Of a stretch of DNA of 64,000 nt, positions 63,294 to 64,000 are shown in pieces (position 1 is the first letter of the stretch; each line of letters begins with the position of its first letter). This DNA comes from Cyprinodon diabolis. Lineage: Eukaryota; Chordata; Actinopteri; Cyprinodontiformes; Cyprinodontidae. The DNA lies in the NCBI GenBank assembly GCA_030533445.1, contig CM060081.1, positions 32,314,111-32,378,110 on the forward strand, in the 5' to 3' direction. The notes beneath the pieces are model-generated. The model saw only the letters and a program-made list of their open reading frames with translations, ran no database searches and was not told where the DNA came from. Position numbers and translations under genes: made by a program.

Positions 63294-64000
63294 TTTAGCT
63301 CTAAGCCACATTCATGACAATTAACCAAAGCACACTTTTGAACTATATCACCCTCTACATGATGAACTTTGAGTTTCACCTTTTGAACTAAATAAATAAG
63401 ATATTTACATTTTCTTTGATACCCTGATTTATTGCGATGCATTACAATTAATAAAAAATGTATGTTGCAACAGTTGCCTAATTAAAAGGTGTTGATTTAA
63501 ACCATATGAGTATTAGTGATATATCAGTAGATTATAAAACAGCCAGTAGAAAAAAAAACATTGCACTGAAAACAATGAGGGAATGTACAGCAAAAACATA
63601 TACACTATATACAAACAGCAGACAGCATGCAAATGAAAGTTTAGAAAAGACATGCAAATTCACAGTAAGAGGAAGCCAAACTGGAGATGTGAACACAATA
63701 GAGAGAAAGAAAGCCTGAAGGAAAAGCCTCTCACATGATGCACTTATGTAAGAACAACTGGGGCCATTTCAGAACCTATATTTGAGGCAAGAGATCATAA
63801 GTCAATTGCATTGAAATTAAGAACCACTGGTTAATTAAGAACTGGTTAATTAAGAGGGAAGCAAATACTCAACAACTAATATTTTGTCTTAATAATTGGA
63901 GGTTGTCAAAGGACAAGAAAAGTTCTAACTGAATGTAATATTCTACTCAAATATCGCAAAAAAGATAATTCAGGTAGAACTGAGGGCCAGTAGTACCAGA
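62343..64000 (-). other. Upstream atp2b2 intron, nothing further recognised
   Basis: No exon matching the preceding PMCA sequence (GIIFTLLGAGGEEEE) is present on the minus strand, so this should be intron. Apart from the TA tract it contains nothing I can name. Confidence 0.5.
63245..63291. repeat. (TA)n microsatellite
   Basis: About 23 uninterrupted TA units. Confidence 0.97.

Overview
The window is vertebrate nuclear DNA, almost certainly from a ray-finned fish. It is AT-rich and intron-rich, and it carries several teleost-type DNA transposons (Tc1-like, hAT-like, MITEs), tRNA-derived SINE relics, L2-type LINE 3' ends and long TA/CA/ATT microsatellites. There is no bacterial gene organisation, no CRISPR array and no operon.

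The only conventional gene I can support is the 3' three quarters of a plasma-membrane calcium-pump gene on the minus strand, best matched to ATP2B2 (PMCA2). Seventeen coding exons with splice signals and matching phases run from 60620 down to 21354. They cover the first splice-site-A exon, the third and fourth membrane segments with the PEGLP motif, the CSDKTGT phosphorylation site, the nucleotide-binding domain, the GDGTNDGP hinge, the C-terminal membrane segments, the calmodulin-binding start and an ETSL PDZ-ligand terminus. The exons for roughly the first 300 residues lie beyond position 64000. Between the last two constitutive exons sit two alternative exons (190 nt and 53 nt). When included they replace the ETSL tail with a PMCA2a-type tail ending in Gly-Gln-Cys-stop. 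The paralogue call rests on that alternative tail, on the 42-nt site-A exon and on PMCA2-type residues throughout.

Layout: 1-17.8 kb is downstream and intergenic, with a GC-rich edge, a 42-bp perfect palindrome, a 1.26-kb hAT-like element, a LINE fragment, an LTR-like repeat, a hAT-like element with a BED-finger ORF, an intact-looking Tc1-like transposon and a short MITE. The stretch 17.8-21.35 kb probably holds the pump gene's 3' UTR. From 21.35 to 60.6 kb are the pump exons. Their introns carry a second copy of the same Tc1-like transposon inside a TA microsatellite, a degenerate Tc1 element interrupted by an L2-like LINE, a DD36E Tc1-like transposon and other relics. From 60.6 to 64 kb is an upstream intron containing a fold-back element with arms of about 205 bp.

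No undescribed multi-gene system is evident. The best leads are the alternative C-terminal exon pair, the pair of nearly identical Tc1-like transposons, and the fold-back element built from 43-bp repeats.
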